Shown one piece after another: positions 42,486-50,193 of a DNA stretch of 50,193 bases. The position numbers and the translations under genes were made by a program. The notes beneath the pieces were generated by a model, which was not told the origin of the DNA, ran no database searches, and was given only the letters and a program-made list of their open reading frames with translations. Position 1 is the stretch's first letter, and each line of letters opens with the position of its first letter. The DNA is taken from the NCBI RefSeq assembly GCF_023333585.1, contig NZ_JAIQZN010000054.1:1-50193 (forward strand), given 5' to 3'. This stretch comes from Argonema antarcticum A004/B2 (GTDB lineage Bacteria > Cyanobacteriota > Cyanobacteriia > Cyanobacteriales > Aerosakkonemataceae).

Positions 42486-43646
42486 GTGCTAGCAGGATTA
42501 TTTGATGGCATATTTAACGGCATTAGCATAGGCGCGGTTTTATTAATGTCAGCGCTGGGACTAGCTATTGTCTTTGGTTTGATGGGTGTGATTAATATGG
42601 CTCACGGCGAATTAATGATGCTGGGAGCATACACAACATTTGTGGTGCAAAATGGTTTCAAAATTATCGGTGGCCCTTTGTTTGAAATCTATATCTTGTT
42701 TGCTCTGCCTATGGCATTTTTGGTGGCGGCTGTTGTAGGATTAATTTTGGAACGGGGAGTGATTCGGTATCTCTATGGGCGACCTTTAGAAACATTGCTG
42801 GCGACTTGGGGAGTTAGCCTGATTTTGCAGCAGTTTGTCCGCAGTGTAAGTTGGGTGCTGGTAATTGACATTGCTCTGTTTTGCATCCTATTTTTTGGTG
42901 CTTTGTTCATTCTGTCTAGACGCCCGGATTTTGAGCGAATTCGCAATTGGGTAATAGCGGTGATGTTATTGCTTTCGGGAGCGATTTCTGCGGTTACTGG
43001 CGCATTGTTAAGTCAAACTTTTAAACTCGCAGTCACCAAACCCTGGTTTGGGGCTCAAAATGTTGATGTAACTGCACCAAGATGGTTGCGTGGCGGTTTA
43101 CCTTTGGGGGATTTTCAACTGCCTTATGCGCGGCTGTTTATCATGGCATTAACGATTATTTGCCTTGTCGGTATTTATCAATTTTTGCAACGCTCTGTCT
43201 GGGGATTGCGAATTCGTTCCGTAACCCAAAATCGCACTATGAGTGCTTGTCTTGGTATTCCAACTCAAAAAGTTGATGCTCTCACATTTGCGCTTGGTTC
43301 TGGTTTAGCTGGGGTAGCTGGATGTGCTGTGAGTTTGTTGGGTTCTGTGGGGCCAAACACGGGACAAAACTACATTGTGGATACGTTCATGGTTGTGGTT
43401 GTGGGCGGTGTTGGTAAGTTGGTGGGTAGTATTGTAGCGGCAATGGCGATCGGTACGCTCAATTATATTATCGGTTCGGGAACTTTGGCTTCGCTGCTAG
43501 CCCCGATCCCGCCTCTGGTTGATTTTTTCAATTTCTTTGCCACAACGAGTATGGCAAAAGTGATGGTATTTGCGCTGATTATTGCGTTTCTGCAAGTGCG
43601 ACCGGCGGGAATATTCCCACAAAAAGGACGAACGGTTGATGCTTAA
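42486..43646 (+). CDS. urtB: urea ABC transporter permease
   Basis: 386-residue inner-membrane permease of the LivH type. Segments SIGAVLLMSALGLAIVFGLMG, VINMAHGELMMLGAY and the later LGIPTQKVDALTFALGSGLAG (the EAA-like cytoplasmic loop) are visible, with about eight to ten membrane spans. The frame opens at 42426 within the hairpin; GGAGG at 42474-42478 and conservation point to GTG 42486. Partner of UrtC; coupled to UrtD ATPase. Confidence 0.93.
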   Translation: MLAGLFDGIFNGISIGAVLLMSALGLAIVFGLMGVINMAHGELMMLGAYTTFVVQNGFKIIGGPLFEIYILFALPMAFLVAAVVGLILERGVIRYLYGRPLETLLATWGVSLILQQFVRSVSWVLVIDIALFCILFFGALFILSRRPDFERIRNWVIAVMLLLSGAISAVTGALLSQTFKLAVTKPWFGAQNVDVTAPRWLRGGLPLGDFQLPYARLFIMALTIICLVGIYQFLQRSVWGLRIRSVTQNRTMSACLGIPTQKVDALTFALGSGLAGVAGCAVSLLGSVGPNTGQNYIVDTFMVVVVGGVGKLVGSIVAAMAIGTLNYIIGSGTLASLLAPIPPLVDFFNFFATTSMAKVMVFALIIAFLQVRPAGIFPQKGRTVDA

Positions 43647-43709
43647 AGAGTTTTGAGTTTTAAAACAAATAAGTTGGTTTGATGATCAAGAGAAAGGGAG
43701 ATTGGAAAA

Positions 43710-45488
43710 ATGAAAGAGGAGGAGAACGAGAGAAGTAGGAAAATATACCACTTTCCTCGCGTCAGAAAGTCAGAAGGGGAGAAGGAGAGAGCGGAGGAAG
43801 TATCAACAGATCCCAATGAGTCAATGACTGCATCTTCTGAGCAAATCTCCCCATTGGAAGAACAGGAAATGCCTGAGAAAGAAAATGGGGTAAATCGGGA
43901 AATAACCAGCTTGAATAGCGGCCAAAAGTCAGATAGGGAAAAGGTAACAGAGCAAGCAGTCTCAGTAGATATCAACGATCGCATATCCGCATCTCTTCCG
44001 CAAATACCGCCATTAGAAGAACAGGAAATACCGCAGGAAGAGAACGGTAAAAATCTGGAAATATCCAATTTAAGTGGCGAAAAAAACTCAGATAGGGAAA
44101 AGGTAACAGAACAAGCAGTCTCACCGCATATCAGTGAGCAGATATCCGCATCTCCTCCGCCAATATCCCCGGAAAAAGAGGAAATGTCTGAGGAGGAAAA
44201 GTGGGAAAATCAGAAAATATACCACTATCCTCGCGTCAGAAAGTCAGAAAGGGGAAAAGCAAGAAATAAACAATTTTCCCACTCTACTACTGTGCCACTA
44301 TCCCACTCTCCCATGCAACTACCTCGATCGCTCACTCAACAGCAGCGATCGCTCTTAATTGAAGCGGGTGTTGTCGCTGCGATCGCATTCATCCTCATAT
44401 TCATAATGCCACCACTACTAACAGTGTTAGGGCAAGCATTTCGCGTCAGCTTGTTAGGGAGATTTTTAGCTTTAGCAATTGTCGCCCTGGGCATCGATTT
44501 AATCTGGGGATATACGGGAATGCTTAGCTTGGGTCATGGTGTGTTTTTTGCACTGGGCGGTTATGTCCTAGCCATGCACCTGAAATTGCAAATTCCCGCC
44601 GATGCCAGCATTCAATTACCGGAATTTATGACCCTTTACGGGGTAACAGAATTGCCTTGGTTTTGGAAACCGTTTTATTCTTTCCCTTTGACTGCGGTAG
44701 GTGTATTTATTATACCATCAGTGCTAGGTGCAATACTTGGATATCTAGTATTTCGCAACCGTATCAAGGGTGTCTATTTTTCCATTTTGACGCAAGCAGC
44801 AACGATTGTATTTTTCAACTTTTTTAACGGTCAGCAAAAACTTTTCAATGGCACCAACGGTTTAACGGATTTCAAAACTTTGTTGGGAGCTAATGTGAGC
44901 AATAATCAAACGCAGTTTGGTTTTTACACGCTCACAGTGCTGTTGCTCGCAGGTGCTTATGCTCTCTGTCGGTGGTTGACAAGCGGACGGTTTGGACGCT
45001 TATTAATTGCTCTCCGCGATGATGAACCGAGAACTCGCTTTTCAGGTTACGACCCCACGGGCTTTAAAGTGTTAGTGTTTGCGGTTTCTGCTGGTTTGGC
45101 TGGTATTGCGGGTGCTATGTTTACAGTCCAAACTGGTCTGGTTTCGCCGAAAGCGATGGATATCGCCTTTTCGATCGAAATGGTGATTTGGGTAGCGGTG
45201 GGAGGTCGCGCTAGTTTGGTGGGCGCGGTGCTGGGAGCGATCGCAGTAAATTTTGGCAAGAGTATTTTGAGCGAACAATTCCCGGAAGTTTGGCTATTTT
45301 TCCAAGGCGCACTATTCCTAATTGTGGTAACGGTGCTTCCCGATGGTGTGGTGGGTTGGCTGCGAACTGAGGGAATTGAAAAAATGCGATCGCTATTTGG
45401 ACTCCGCAAGTACGCAGTCACATATCCCAGCCTAGAAGAAAACCCAGAAGTACAGATCGAACGGGAAGAATTAGAGACTGAGGATTAG
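43710..45488 (+). CDS. urtC: urea ABC transporter permease with long N-terminal extension
   Basis: LivM-type permease. The core from residue 202 (ATG 44313) has normal length (391 residues): LLIEAGVVAAIAFILIFIMP, LGIDLIWGYTGMLSLGHGVFFALGGY, and GYDPTGFKVLVFAVSAGLAG. Ahead of it lies an in-frame 201-codon, highly charged, Glu/Ser/Lys-rich extension with no membrane segment and with internal repeats (KIYHFPRVRKSE at the start and KIYHYPRVRKSE near its end; REKVTEQAVS twice). GGGAG precedes ATG 43710. Translation from 43710 or from 44313 are both possible; no clear Shine-Dalgarno precedes 44313. The extension would face the cytoplasm. Confidence 0.85.
   Translation: MKEEENERSRKIYHFPRVRKSEGEKERAEEVSTDPNESMTASSEQISPLEEQEMPEKENGVNREITSLNSGQKSDREKVTEQAVSVDINDRISASLPQIPPLEEQEIPQEENGKNLEISNLSGEKNSDREKVTEQAVSPHISEQISASPPPISPEKEEMSEEEKWENQKIYHYPRVRKSERGKARNKQFSHSTTVPLSHSPMQLPRSLTQQQRSLLIEAGVVAAIAFILIFIMPPLLTVLGQAFRVSLLGRFLALAIVALGIDLIWGYTGMLSLGHGVFFALGGYVLAMHLKLQIPADASIQLPEFMTLYGVTELPWFWKPFYSFPLTAVGVFIIPSVLGAILGYLVFRNRIKGVYFSILTQAATIVFFNFFNGQQKLFNGTNGLTDFKTLLGANVSNNQTQFGFYTLTVLLLAGAYALCRWLTSGRFGRLLIALRDDEPRTRFSGYDPTGFKVLVFAVSAGLAGIAGAMFTVQTGLVSPKAMDIAFSIEMVIWVAVGGRASLVGAVLGAIAVNFGKSILSEQFPEVWLFFQGALFLIVVTVLPDGVVGWLRTEGIEKMRSLFGLRKYAVTYPSLEENPEVQIEREELETED
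43739..44254 (+). repeat. internal direct repeats of the urtC 5' extension
   Basis: A block near 43740-43780 recurs near 44213-44254, and a 33-base block at 43932-43964 recurs at 44091-44123 with one mismatch. All keep one reading frame, which is a mark of coding repeats. Confidence 0.8.
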
Positions 45489-45565
45489 GCAATTTTAGAT
45501 TTTAGATTTTAGATTGAAATTCAATCTGAAATGACCAATGACCAATGACCAATGGCTAATAACCC

Positions 45566-46321
45566 ATGAGCGGAAAAATATTAGAAACTGAAAACGTAAC
45601 GGTAAGTTTTGATGGCTTTAAGGCGTTAAATAACCTGAATTTCAGTATGGACGCCGGGGAATTGCGCGTAGTGATCGGCCCTAACGGTGCTGGCAAAACA
45701 ACCTTCCTGGATGTAATCACCGGCAAAGTGCAACCAACTGTGGGACGAGTGATGTTTAAAGGGCGAAATACTCAACGCCTTTCCGAACATCAAATCGCTC
45801 GTTTGGGAATTGGTCGCAAGTTCCAAACTCCGCGAATTTACCTCAACCTGACGCCCCGCGAAAACCTGGAACTTACCTGCAACCGCAATAAAAATGTGTT
45901 TGCAACTCTGTTTGGGAGTCTCTCTATTAGCGAACAACGGACTGTGGCAGGTTTGTTAGAAACAATTGGCTTAAGTGCCAAAGCGGATCTCAAAGCTGGG
46001 TTGCTTTCTCATGGGGAAAAGCAACGTTTAGAAATTGGGATGTTAGTGGCGCAGTCGCCGGATTTGTTGCTGGTTGATGAACCCGTCGCCGGTTTGACTG
46101 ATGAAGAAACTTATAACATTGGGGAGTTGCTACTCGCTTTAGCCCAAAGTCATTCCATTGTGGTGATTGAACACGATATGGAATTTGTGCGCCAAATTGC
46201 TCGGAAGGTGACGGTGCTGCACGAGGGCTCGGTGCTGTGCGAAGGGACTATTGAGGAGGTGCAGAACGATCCGCGTGTAATTGAGGTGTATTTGGGCCAA
46301 CAGTCGGAGACTGAGGAGTGA
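45566..46321 (+). CDS. urtD: urea ABC transporter ATP-binding protein
   Basis: 251-residue ATPase. Walker A GPNGAGKTTFLD, Q-loop region FQTPRIYLNLTPRENL, signature LSHGEKQRLEIGM, Walker B LLLVDEPVAG and the switch His in IEHDMEFV are intact. It matches UrtD (LivG-like). No Shine-Dalgarno is seen; the start at 45566 is preceded by AATGACC-type heptamers (45530-45564). The second ATPase gene urtE, which normally follows, is absent; a hairpin and then a histidine kinase gene occupy the place. Confidence 0.94.
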   Translation: MSGKILETENVTVSFDGFKALNNLNFSMDAGELRVVIGPNGAGKTTFLDVITGKVQPTVGRVMFKGRNTQRLSEHQIARLGIGRKFQTPRIYLNLTPRENLELTCNRNKNVFATLFGSLSISEQRTVAGLLETIGLSAKADLKAGLLSHGEKQRLEIGMLVAQSPDLLLVDEPVAGLTDEETYNIGELLLALAQSHSIVVIEHDMEFVRQIARKVTVLHEGSVLCEGTIEEVQNDPRVIEVYLGQQSETEE

Positions 46322-46416
46322 TAACTGACGAGGCGGTCAGCGCATCCAATGTTCCAGGGCAAACGCATCTTGTCAAGAATAACTTTTAATCTCAATAAGC
46401 TCAGTTTTAATCTCAT

Positions 46417-46455
46417 TTAAACTGGAGTTCACCCTGCGGGGGAACTCCAGTTTAA
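46417..46455 (+). terminator. hairpin after urtD
   Basis: A 14-base stem (TTAAACTGGAGTTC with its complement at 46442-46455) closes an 11-base loop. There is no T-run, so it may be a factor-dependent terminator or a repeat. It marks the end of the urt operon. Confidence 0.5.
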
Positions 46456-46530
46456 GTATTGTTGACGAATAAGAAATAACCGCAGCAGTCAGTGTAGATG
46501 TGTAGTAGGTAGACCGAAATAGCAAAACCT

Positions 46531-49170
46531 ATGAAAGCACTTCATTTTAAGAAATGGTTATTAGAACCTAACCAAACACTCATTCATCTGAAAGCAAGGC
46601 TGCTCTTGGTTATATTAATTGCAGCAGGGTTTACGGGAAATTTCTTTCGTTTTCCAATTTTCTTTGGAGTTGATTTTCTCTTTGGCAGTATAGCTACGTT
46701 GATTATTGTACGCATATATGGAGTTTGGTGGGGAACAGCAGCAGCTTTCATTGCCAGCAGTTACACCTACTTTGCTTGGGAGCATCCATTCGGCATTATC
46801 ATCTTCACTTGTGAAACTCTGTTTGTGGGACTGTTCCTCCGTCGGCACAACCAGAACATACTGCTGTTGGATGGAATGTTCTGGCTGTTAGTGGGTATGC
46901 CTATGGTTGTAATTATTTACTCCACATTTCTACCTGTAGATCTGACCCAACTTTTGCTGTTAATGTTTAAACAGTCTATCAACGGCATTTTTAACGCTCT
47001 TGTTGCTAATCTGTTGCTCCTCGGTTGCTCGCAGCAAAACTGGACTGGTTTACAAGGAGTCAGAACGACCCTATCTTTGCGAAACATCCTTCTGAATTTG
47101 TTAGTTGCCTTTGTGTTTTTTCCATCTCTTACATTAATGATGATGGACTCACAGGAAGCCGTTCGTGAGATAGAAACGAGAATTCAAACAAACCTTCAGG
47201 TACTCTCTGTAGATATGGCAGCCCAAGTGCAGCAGTGGTATCAACAATCTCTTGGATCGGCTAAGGAGCTAGCGCAGTTTGTGGCAGACTTGGAAAATAC
47301 TTCGGCATCTAAGCTGCAACAAAATGTAGAATTGCTGCAACGTTCTCTGTCTCAATTTCAAAATATGGAAGTAGCTGATGCAACTGGCACCATTCTTGCT
47401 GCCTATCCTAGCAGCCTACCTCATTCTCAAATTGGCTCAAATATTAGTAATCTTCCACTCTTTAAGCGTGTTAAAACTGACCGCCAACCTTACTTAATGG
47501 ATGCTCAGATAGATCCTGTCTCTAAAACACCTGTCGTCGCTCTGGGCGTACCGATACAGAAGGGTAAAGATTTCAAAGGACTGGTATCCGGCAACCTCGC
47601 TCTGGCCTATCCTAATCAGCTTTTTCATAGGAAGGCTAAAACGCAGCCCCTCCAGATTACTCTCGTCGATGCAGGAAACAATATACTGGCCAGTACAAAG
47701 CAAGACCAGAAATTTCTGCACCCATTTGATATTCGTCAAGGAGGAGAACTTCGCTCTGTACGAGGAACTTATCACACAATGACTCAATGGTTACCCGTTA
47801 GTAAGAATATGCCTCTAGTCGTGCGTTGGAAAAAGTCTATTTTCTATGAAGAAACAACGATTGGAAACAACTTACCTTGGAAATTAATCATTGCTATTCC
47901 TGCTGCTCCTTTTGTTACAGATGTACAAGAGCCGTACATTAGTCGATTAGGCATCCTGTGGATTATTACTGCCCTGGCGCTGCTTTTAGCAACGATTGTC
48001 AGCTACTGGTCTACAGATCCACTGCTTAAACTCGCTCGCGTCACAACTAACCTTCCCGATCGCTTGTCCGATCGAGAGCATATCCATTGGCCTCAGAGCT
48101 GGGTAACCGAGATCGATCTCTTAATAGGCAACTTTCAAGTCATGGCGAGTAGTTTAGAGCAGAAATTTCAGGAGTTATGGCAGCTCAACCACAATTTGGA
48201 GGCTGAGATTGTTGAACGTCAGCGAGCTAGTGAGGCGCTGGAATCTTCTGAAGCTCAATTGCGCGTGCAGACAAAGCAACTTCAGCAAGCTCTTCACGAA
48301 CTGCAATGCACCCAATCTCAACTCATTCAGAATGCCAAAATGTCTTCTTTGGGACAACTGGTTGCAGGGGTGGCTCATGAAATCAATAATCCGGTAAATT
48401 TTATCTACGGGAACTTGACCCCTGCTCATGAGTATACTCAAGACCTGTTGGAATTGGTAGAGCTTTATCAACAAGAGTATCCCTATCCTAGTGCCAAACT
48501 GGAAACTGCGATCGCAGACAAAGATTTGGAATACTTGGCTGTTGACTTACCCAAGCTGTTAAACTCGATGAAAGTTGGAGCCGATCGCATTCGCGAAATT
48601 GTTCAGGCATTGCGGAACTTCTCGCGTCTTGATGAAGCAGAACTGAAGGAAGTCGATATTCATGAAGGAATCGATAGTACCCTGATGCTCTTGCAAAATC
48701 GTCTCGAAGCGAAGTTAGAGCGTCCAGAAATTAAAATCATCAAACATTACAGTTCTATTGCTAAGATTAAGTGCTATGCTGGTAAGCTCAATCAAGTTTT
48801 TATGAACATCCTTAGTAACGCCATCGATGCTTTGGAAGGAATTGGGAGTAGCGGCAAGCAGATGCAGTCAGCCTTAAATTTTCAATCCTCTACTTCAACC
48901 TCCATACCTTATATTGAAATAAGCACTGAAATATCTTTTTCTGACCGCGTTATTATTCGCATTCGTGACAACGGTCCCGGTATGACTTCTAAGGTAAAAG
49001 AGCATCTCTTCGAGCCTTTTTTTACGACGAAACCAGTCGGCAAAGGAATTGGTATGGGGCTATCAATCTCTTATTCAATTGTTGTCGAGTGCCATCAAGG
49101 ACAATTATACTGTCTCTCTGATGAAGGGCAAGGAGCAGAGTTTGTAATTGCTCTGACAGCAATTTACTGA
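46531..49170 (+). CDS. membrane sensor histidine kinase
   Basis: 879 residues. Residues 1-200 form a multi-span membrane domain (MASE-like), followed by an extracytoplasmic dCache-like sensor from about 215 to 465, a membrane helix near 473-490 (LGILWIITALALLLATIVSYW), a HAMP-like segment, a coiled coil (about 545-605), HisKA with His616 in GVAHEINNPVNF, and HATPase with LNQVFMNILSNAIDAL, IRDNGPGM and FFTTKPVGKGIGMGLS. It is an active-looking hybrid-free kinase; the ligand is unknown and no response regulator adjoins. It follows urtD after 210 bases and could be separately transcribed. Confidence 0.93.
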   Translation: MKALHFKKWLLEPNQTLIHLKARLLLVILIAAGFTGNFFRFPIFFGVDFLFGSIATLIIVRIYGVWWGTAAAFIASSYTYFAWEHPFGIIIFTCETLFVGLFLRRHNQNILLLDGMFWLLVGMPMVVIIYSTFLPVDLTQLLLLMFKQSINGIFNALVANLLLLGCSQQNWTGLQGVRTTLSLRNILLNLLVAFVFFPSLTLMMMDSQEAVREIETRIQTNLQVLSVDMAAQVQQWYQQSLGSAKELAQFVADLENTSASKLQQNVELLQRSLSQFQNMEVADATGTILAAYPSSLPHSQIGSNISNLPLFKRVKTDRQPYLMDAQIDPVSKTPVVALGVPIQKGKDFKGLVSGNLALAYPNQLFHRKAKTQPLQITLVDAGNNILASTKQDQKFLHPFDIRQGGELRSVRGTYHTMTQWLPVSKNMPLVVRWKKSIFYEETTIGNNLPWKLIIAIPAAPFVTDVQEPYISRLGILWIITALALLLATIVSYWSTDPLLKLARVTTNLPDRLSDREHIHWPQSWVTEIDLLIGNFQVMASSLEQKFQELWQLNHNLEAEIVERQRASEALESSEAQLRVQTKQLQQALHELQCTQSQLIQNAKMSSLGQLVAGVAHEINNPVNFIYGNLTPAHEYTQDLLELVELYQQEYPYPSAKLETAIADKDLEYLAVDLPKLLNSMKVGADRIREIVQALRNFSRLDEAELKEVDIHEGIDSTLMLLQNRLEAKLERPEIKIIKHYSSIAKIKCYAGKLNQVFMNILSNAIDALEGIGSSGKQMQSALNFQSSTSTSIPYIEISTEISFSDRVIIRIRDNGPGMTSKVKEHLFEPFFTTKPVGKGIGMGLSISYSIVVECHQGQLYCLSDEGQGAEFVIALTAIY

Positions 49171-49355
49171 ATATACTTTGCCAAAAAAAGTTTGCTTTAG
49201 ACGCCTGGTTTACGGATAGGTGGTTCACTCCTTGCGGAATATGCAGATTATCCCTCTTTTGTCACTCTGAGTAGAGGATATCCTCAATTGGAGAGATGGC
49301 AGATCAATTTAGAGTTTGCTGTTGTTAAGAGTAGTCATTCTGAGTGAGGAGCTAT

Positions 49356-49589
49356 ATGCAAGATACAACTGTTAGACCTGAGCGTAGCGCGAAGCGCATC
49401 ACTAGGAAAAATCTGGTTTCCAGCCTGCTGATCGGCCTTGGGCTCGGCATCCTTGCAGGCGCACCCCTGGGCTGGTTTACGCATCGAATTTATGCCCAGC
49501 AACGTGCTGCCCAGGTTCTGCTTTGTCGGCAACAAAGTTTCGGAGTGTCTGAAGCCGAATTGCAATCCCGCTGCGGCAGCGTCTATTAA
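49356..49589 (+). CDS. small single-span membrane protein
   Basis: 77 residues. A basic N-terminus is followed by one hydrophobic segment at about residues 21-40 (LVSSLLIGLGLGILAGAPLGW) and a short polar tail with two Cys residues (LLCRQQS, SRCGSVY). GAGTGAGGAG precedes ATG 49356. No family is recognised. The direct repeat AAAGCTTTGACCCT overlaps and follows its end. Confidence 0.5.
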   Translation: MQDTTVRPERSAKRITRKNLVSSLLIGLGLGILAGAPLGWFTHRIYAQQRAAQVLLCRQQSFGVSEAELQSRCGSVY

Positions 49590-50193
49590 AGCTTTGACCC
49601 TTGCAGTCAAAGCTTTGACCCTAACACTACCGCAAGATTGGGAGTGTCAAGAGTGATGAAGATGCCGTAGCGTAGGTCGCACTAACATGGCAGTGACCCC
49701 AAAGTTGGGCTTGAGGGCAACTACGGCTGTGAGTGTTACCCAATAGCCTCTGGGCACTTGCAATAGCGAGGCTTTGTAATTGAGCGATCGTCACTACCTG
49801 GTTAGAGGATATAAAAATTAGAAGTAGGGCTGCTCCAATCCATGACCTTTTGATCTGTCCTCATTTCTGTAAGCGCGATACTTCCTGTAAACGAAGACGG
49901 AATCTTCTTTCTGGTTTTGTGTAATAAATATATTGTTGAAACTCGACAGATCCAGTTGCGCTTGTGTGGACAAAGGCCAATTTACCTTTTGAGACACTTA
50001 ACTGGAAGGTGGTTTTTATAGTAGCATCATATCAAGCTAAAAAAATGGATATAAAATAACGACCTTAGAGCTTCTTGAAATGCCAACATGGTATATAATT
50101 TATGATAGTTTGGGCGATATATAGCAACCGCCAGGGCGATTAAGCCAACTCCAACTGTTACATGAAGTCCATAATCCCTTACGGAGTAACCTC
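49590..50193. other. 600-base terminal non-coding stretch
   Basis: No gene is seen. A 14-base direct repeat (AAAGCTTTGACCCT) is at the left end. From 50120 to about 50146 the sequence TATAGCAACCGCCAGGGCGA matches the left end of the MITE-like repeat at 37777, so a partial or diverged copy begins there. Confidence 0.5.

Noticed and set aside
1-50193. tRNA or rRNA genes
   Set aside because: No cloverleaf with the TTCGANTC-type T-arm or rRNA core sequence was noticed on reading; a covariance search could still find one.

Overview
The window looks like chromosomal DNA from a filamentous, non-heterocystous-type cyanobacterium (Oscillatoria/Microcoleus-like; the genus is inference). The evidence is the very frequent HIP1 octamer GCGATCGC, many short heptamer repeat tracts between genes, and cyanobacterial protein families (CPP1-like J-domain protein, DUF2811, DUF3082, XisH/XisI, DUF29, Uma2, urea ABC transporter). 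No rRNA or tRNA gene was recognised.

Layout. 1-3.2 kb: a small membrane protein, D-Ala-D-Ala ligase and an HD hydrolase, all on the minus strand. 3.1-18.2 kb: a CRISPR-associated island. It begins with a broken WYL-type regulator (TIGR03985-like) reading left. Reading right are Csx3 ring nuclease, a stand-alone P-loop protein, a Card1/Can2-like CARF nuclease, Cas10 with an intact GGDD, a Cas7-like RAMP, Csx10 with a helical tail, a double RAMP, DUF29, Csx19, Uma2, a second DUF29 and a 702-residue RAMP of the TIGR03986 type. Two tandem PD-(D/E)XK-like paralogues and a truncated Cas3 N-terminus follow. I read this as a type III-D interference and cyclic-oligoadenylate signalling locus: Cas10 makes the messenger, the CARF protein responds, and Csx3 (perhaps with the P-loop partner) removes it. 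No CRISPR array, cas6, cas1 or cas2 is present in the window.

18.2-26.9 kb: SDR oxidoreductase, 4-hydroxyphenylpyruvate dioxygenase, HAD hydrolase, CPP1-like protein, two paralogous OmpR-type response regulators separated by an IscB unit with its probable omega-RNA, and protoporphyrinogen oxidase. 26.9-31.7 kb: DUF2811, a repeat-rich 0.8 kb spacer that also holds a cluster of DnaA-box-like sites, a GAF/HD-GYP protein, a small protein and a pentapeptide-repeat protein. 32.1-35.6 kb: XisI/XisH, DUF3082, IspE and KsgA on the minus strand. 35.8-40.9 kb: an unrecognised 609-residue protein, three tandem AIM24-family genes and an M48 metallopeptidase. 41-46.3 kb: urea transporter genes urtABCD without urtE; urtC has an unusual 201-codon in-frame 5' extension. 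46.5-49.2 kb: a large membrane histidine kinase, then a small membrane protein.

A theme running through the window is heptamer repeats that sit exactly at gene ends: start codons of hemY, an AIM24 gene, urtD and ksgA lie in or next to such tracts, and the stop codons of hppD and ksgA are supplied by a CTAGGGG-type heptamer.
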